Origin: CAVPGH01 sp046726955
GTDB taxonomy: Bacteria > Acidobacteriota > Vicinamibacteria > Fen-336
Assembly (NCBI GenBank): GCA_046726955.1
Contig: JBKPBQ010000515.1
Span: forward strand, 1 to 6,614
Direction: 5' to 3'
DNA: 6,614 nt
This document shows positions 5,616 to 6,614 of the stretch, one piece after another (position 1 is the first letter of the stretch; each line of letters opens with the position of its first letter). Under the pieces are notes generated by a model. The model was given only the letters and a program-made list of their open reading frames with translations. It searched no databases and was not told the origin of the DNA. Both the position numbers and the translations under genes were made by a program.

Positions 5616-6614
5616 ATGTCCGACTACGAAGCGATCGTGATTGGCGGCGGGCCGTCGGGCTCCACGGCCGGAGCCCTCCTCGCCGAGCAAGGCCACAAGG
5701 TCCTCCTCCTCGAGCGCGAGCCCTTCCCGCGCTACCACATCGGCGAGTCGCTCATCCCCTACACCTGGTTCACCCTGAACCGCCTCGGCGTCGTGGACTG
5801 GCTGCGGAGCTCGGCCTGTCCGAAGAAGTACAGCGTGCAGTTCGTCTCGATCACGGGCCGCGTGTCCCAGCCCTTCTACTTCTTCCAGACGATCAAGCAC
5901 GAGTGCTCGTTGACGTGGCAGGTGTGGCGCGCCGAGTTCGACGCGATGCTCCTCGACAACGCGCGCAAGAAGGGTGTCGAGGTCCGGCAGGGAACCGCGG
6001 TGCGCGACGTCATCATGGACGGCCAGCGCGTGGTGGGTGTGCGCGCGGACGCGGGCAACGGCAAGCTCGAGGACATCCACGCGAAGGTCGTGGTGGACGC
6101 CTCGGGCCGCGACTCCATGCTCAGCCGCCGCTTCGGCTGGAAGGAGCGCGACCAGGACCTCAACAAGATCGCGGTGTGGTCGTACTGGAAGGGCGCGCAG
6201 CGCGACCCCGGCCTCGACGAGGGCGCGACGACAGTGGCCTACGTCCCCCAGAAGGGCTGGTTCTGGTACATCCCGCTCCACTCCGACATCGTGAGCGTCG
6301 GCGTGGTGGGTGAGCCGAGCTATCTCTACCGCGACACCCGCGACCCGAACGAGATCTACGCGCGCGAGCTTGCGGCCTGCGCCTGGATCCGCGACCACGT
6401 CGAGGTGGGCACGCAGTGCGAGCCCGTCCGCGTCACCGGCGAGTACACGTACCACTCGAAGAAGATCGGGGGCGACGGCTTCTGCTTGGTCGGCGACGCC
6501 TTCGCGTTCCTCGATCCCCTCTTCTCGACCGGCGTCTTCCTCGCCCTCAAGAGCGGGGAGATGGCGGCGGACACGCTCCACGAGGCGCTCTCCGCGGGGA
6601 AGTCGATCACCGCC
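5616..6614 (+). CDS. FAD-dependent halogenase-superfamily oxidoreductase (partial, C-terminus beyond the window)
   Basis: The first 333 codons are present without a stop. The Rossmann FAD site is I-V-I-G-G-G-P-S-G (7-15), with the ribose-binding acid at L-L-E-R-E (31-35). F-P-R-Y-H-I-G-E-S-L-I-P (37-48) is characteristic of flavin-dependent halogenases and relatives. The halogenase signature W-x-W-x-I-P is intact (W215, W217, I219, P220), as is the F-x-x-P-x-x-S-x-G pattern (F298, P301, S304, G306) just after the second FAD motif V-G-D-A-F (292-296). Lys70 or Lys71, in C-P-K-K-Y, lies where phenol and pyrrole halogenases keep the Lys that handles hypohalous acid; this alignment is by eye. It could halogenate an aromatic or carrier-bound substrate, or be a non-halogenating hydroxylase, dehydrogenase or reductase of the same fold. 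It has no signal peptide and is probably cytoplasmic. The start is the first ATG after the radical SAM gene; AGGA 12 bases upstream is a weak ribosome site. The 57-base gap suggests an operon with the radical SAM gene. Confidence 0.9.
   Translation, partial: MSDYEAIVIGGGPSGSTAGALLAEQGHKVLLLEREPFPRYHIGESLIPYTWFTLNRLGVVDWLRSSACPKKYSVQFVSITGRVSQPFYFFQTIKHECSLTWQVWRAEFDAMLLDNARKKGVEVRQGTAVRDVIMDGQRVVGVRADAGNGKLEDIHAKVVVDASGRDSMLSRRFGWKERDQDLNKIAVWSYWKGAQRDPGLDEGATTVAYVPQKGWFWYIPLHSDIVSVGVVGEPSYLYRDTRDPNEIYARELAACAWIRDHVEVGTQCEPVRVTGEYTYHSKKIGGDGFCLVGDAFAFLDPLFSTGVFLALKSGEMAADTLHEALSAGKSITA

Noticed and set aside
3951..6581. A minus-strand open frame of 876 codons lying opposite the whole radical SAM gene and most of the flavoenzyme gene.
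   Set aside because: It is antisense to two genes with intact catalytic motifs. Its translation is a run of Arg, Ala, Val, Glu, Asp and Leu with no recognisable domain, the usual shadow of GC-rich third codon positions.

Overview
The window is strongly GC-rich, with G or C at most third codon positions, and is densely packed with genes. Exported proteins, a lipoprotein and an outer-membrane barrel point to a diderm (Gram-negative-type) bacterium. I cannot fix the phylum. The style of the genes and of Rho would suit Acidobacteriota, Myxococcota, Gemmatimonadota or a related environmental lineage, but that is inference. No rRNA, tRNA, CRISPR array, insertion sequence or phage gene was seen.

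Layout: two divergent blocks separated by a 131-base control region (4093-4223). The left block is entirely on the minus strand. In transcription order it holds an outer-membrane beta-barrel protein (4092-3514), a cysteine-rich lipoprotein (3478-3014), a methyltransferase with a signal peptide (2932-2294), transcription termination factor Rho (2196-931), an alpha/beta-hydrolase esterase (901-167), and the first 18 codons of a gene running off the left edge (55-1). Rho appears to have its own sigma70-type promoter (TTGACA, 17 bases, CATAGT). A possible 10-codon leader ORF follows it, whose stop codon overlaps the rho ATG. The esterase follows rho after only 29 bases and probably shares its transcript.

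The right block is on the plus strand. It has a HemN/HemW-like radical SAM enzyme (4224-5558) and, 57 bases later, an FAD enzyme of the flavin-dependent halogenase superfamily (5616 to beyond the right edge). The radical SAM gene has a TATACT box six bases before its ATG and no Shine-Dalgarno, as expected of a leaderless mRNA. A HemN-like radical SAM enzyme beside a halogenase-like flavoenzyme does not look like haem biosynthesis. It looks like the first two genes of a specialised-metabolism or unusual-lipid pathway continuing to the right. This is the most interesting part of the window. The evidence is motifs and context only, and the product cannot be named from here.
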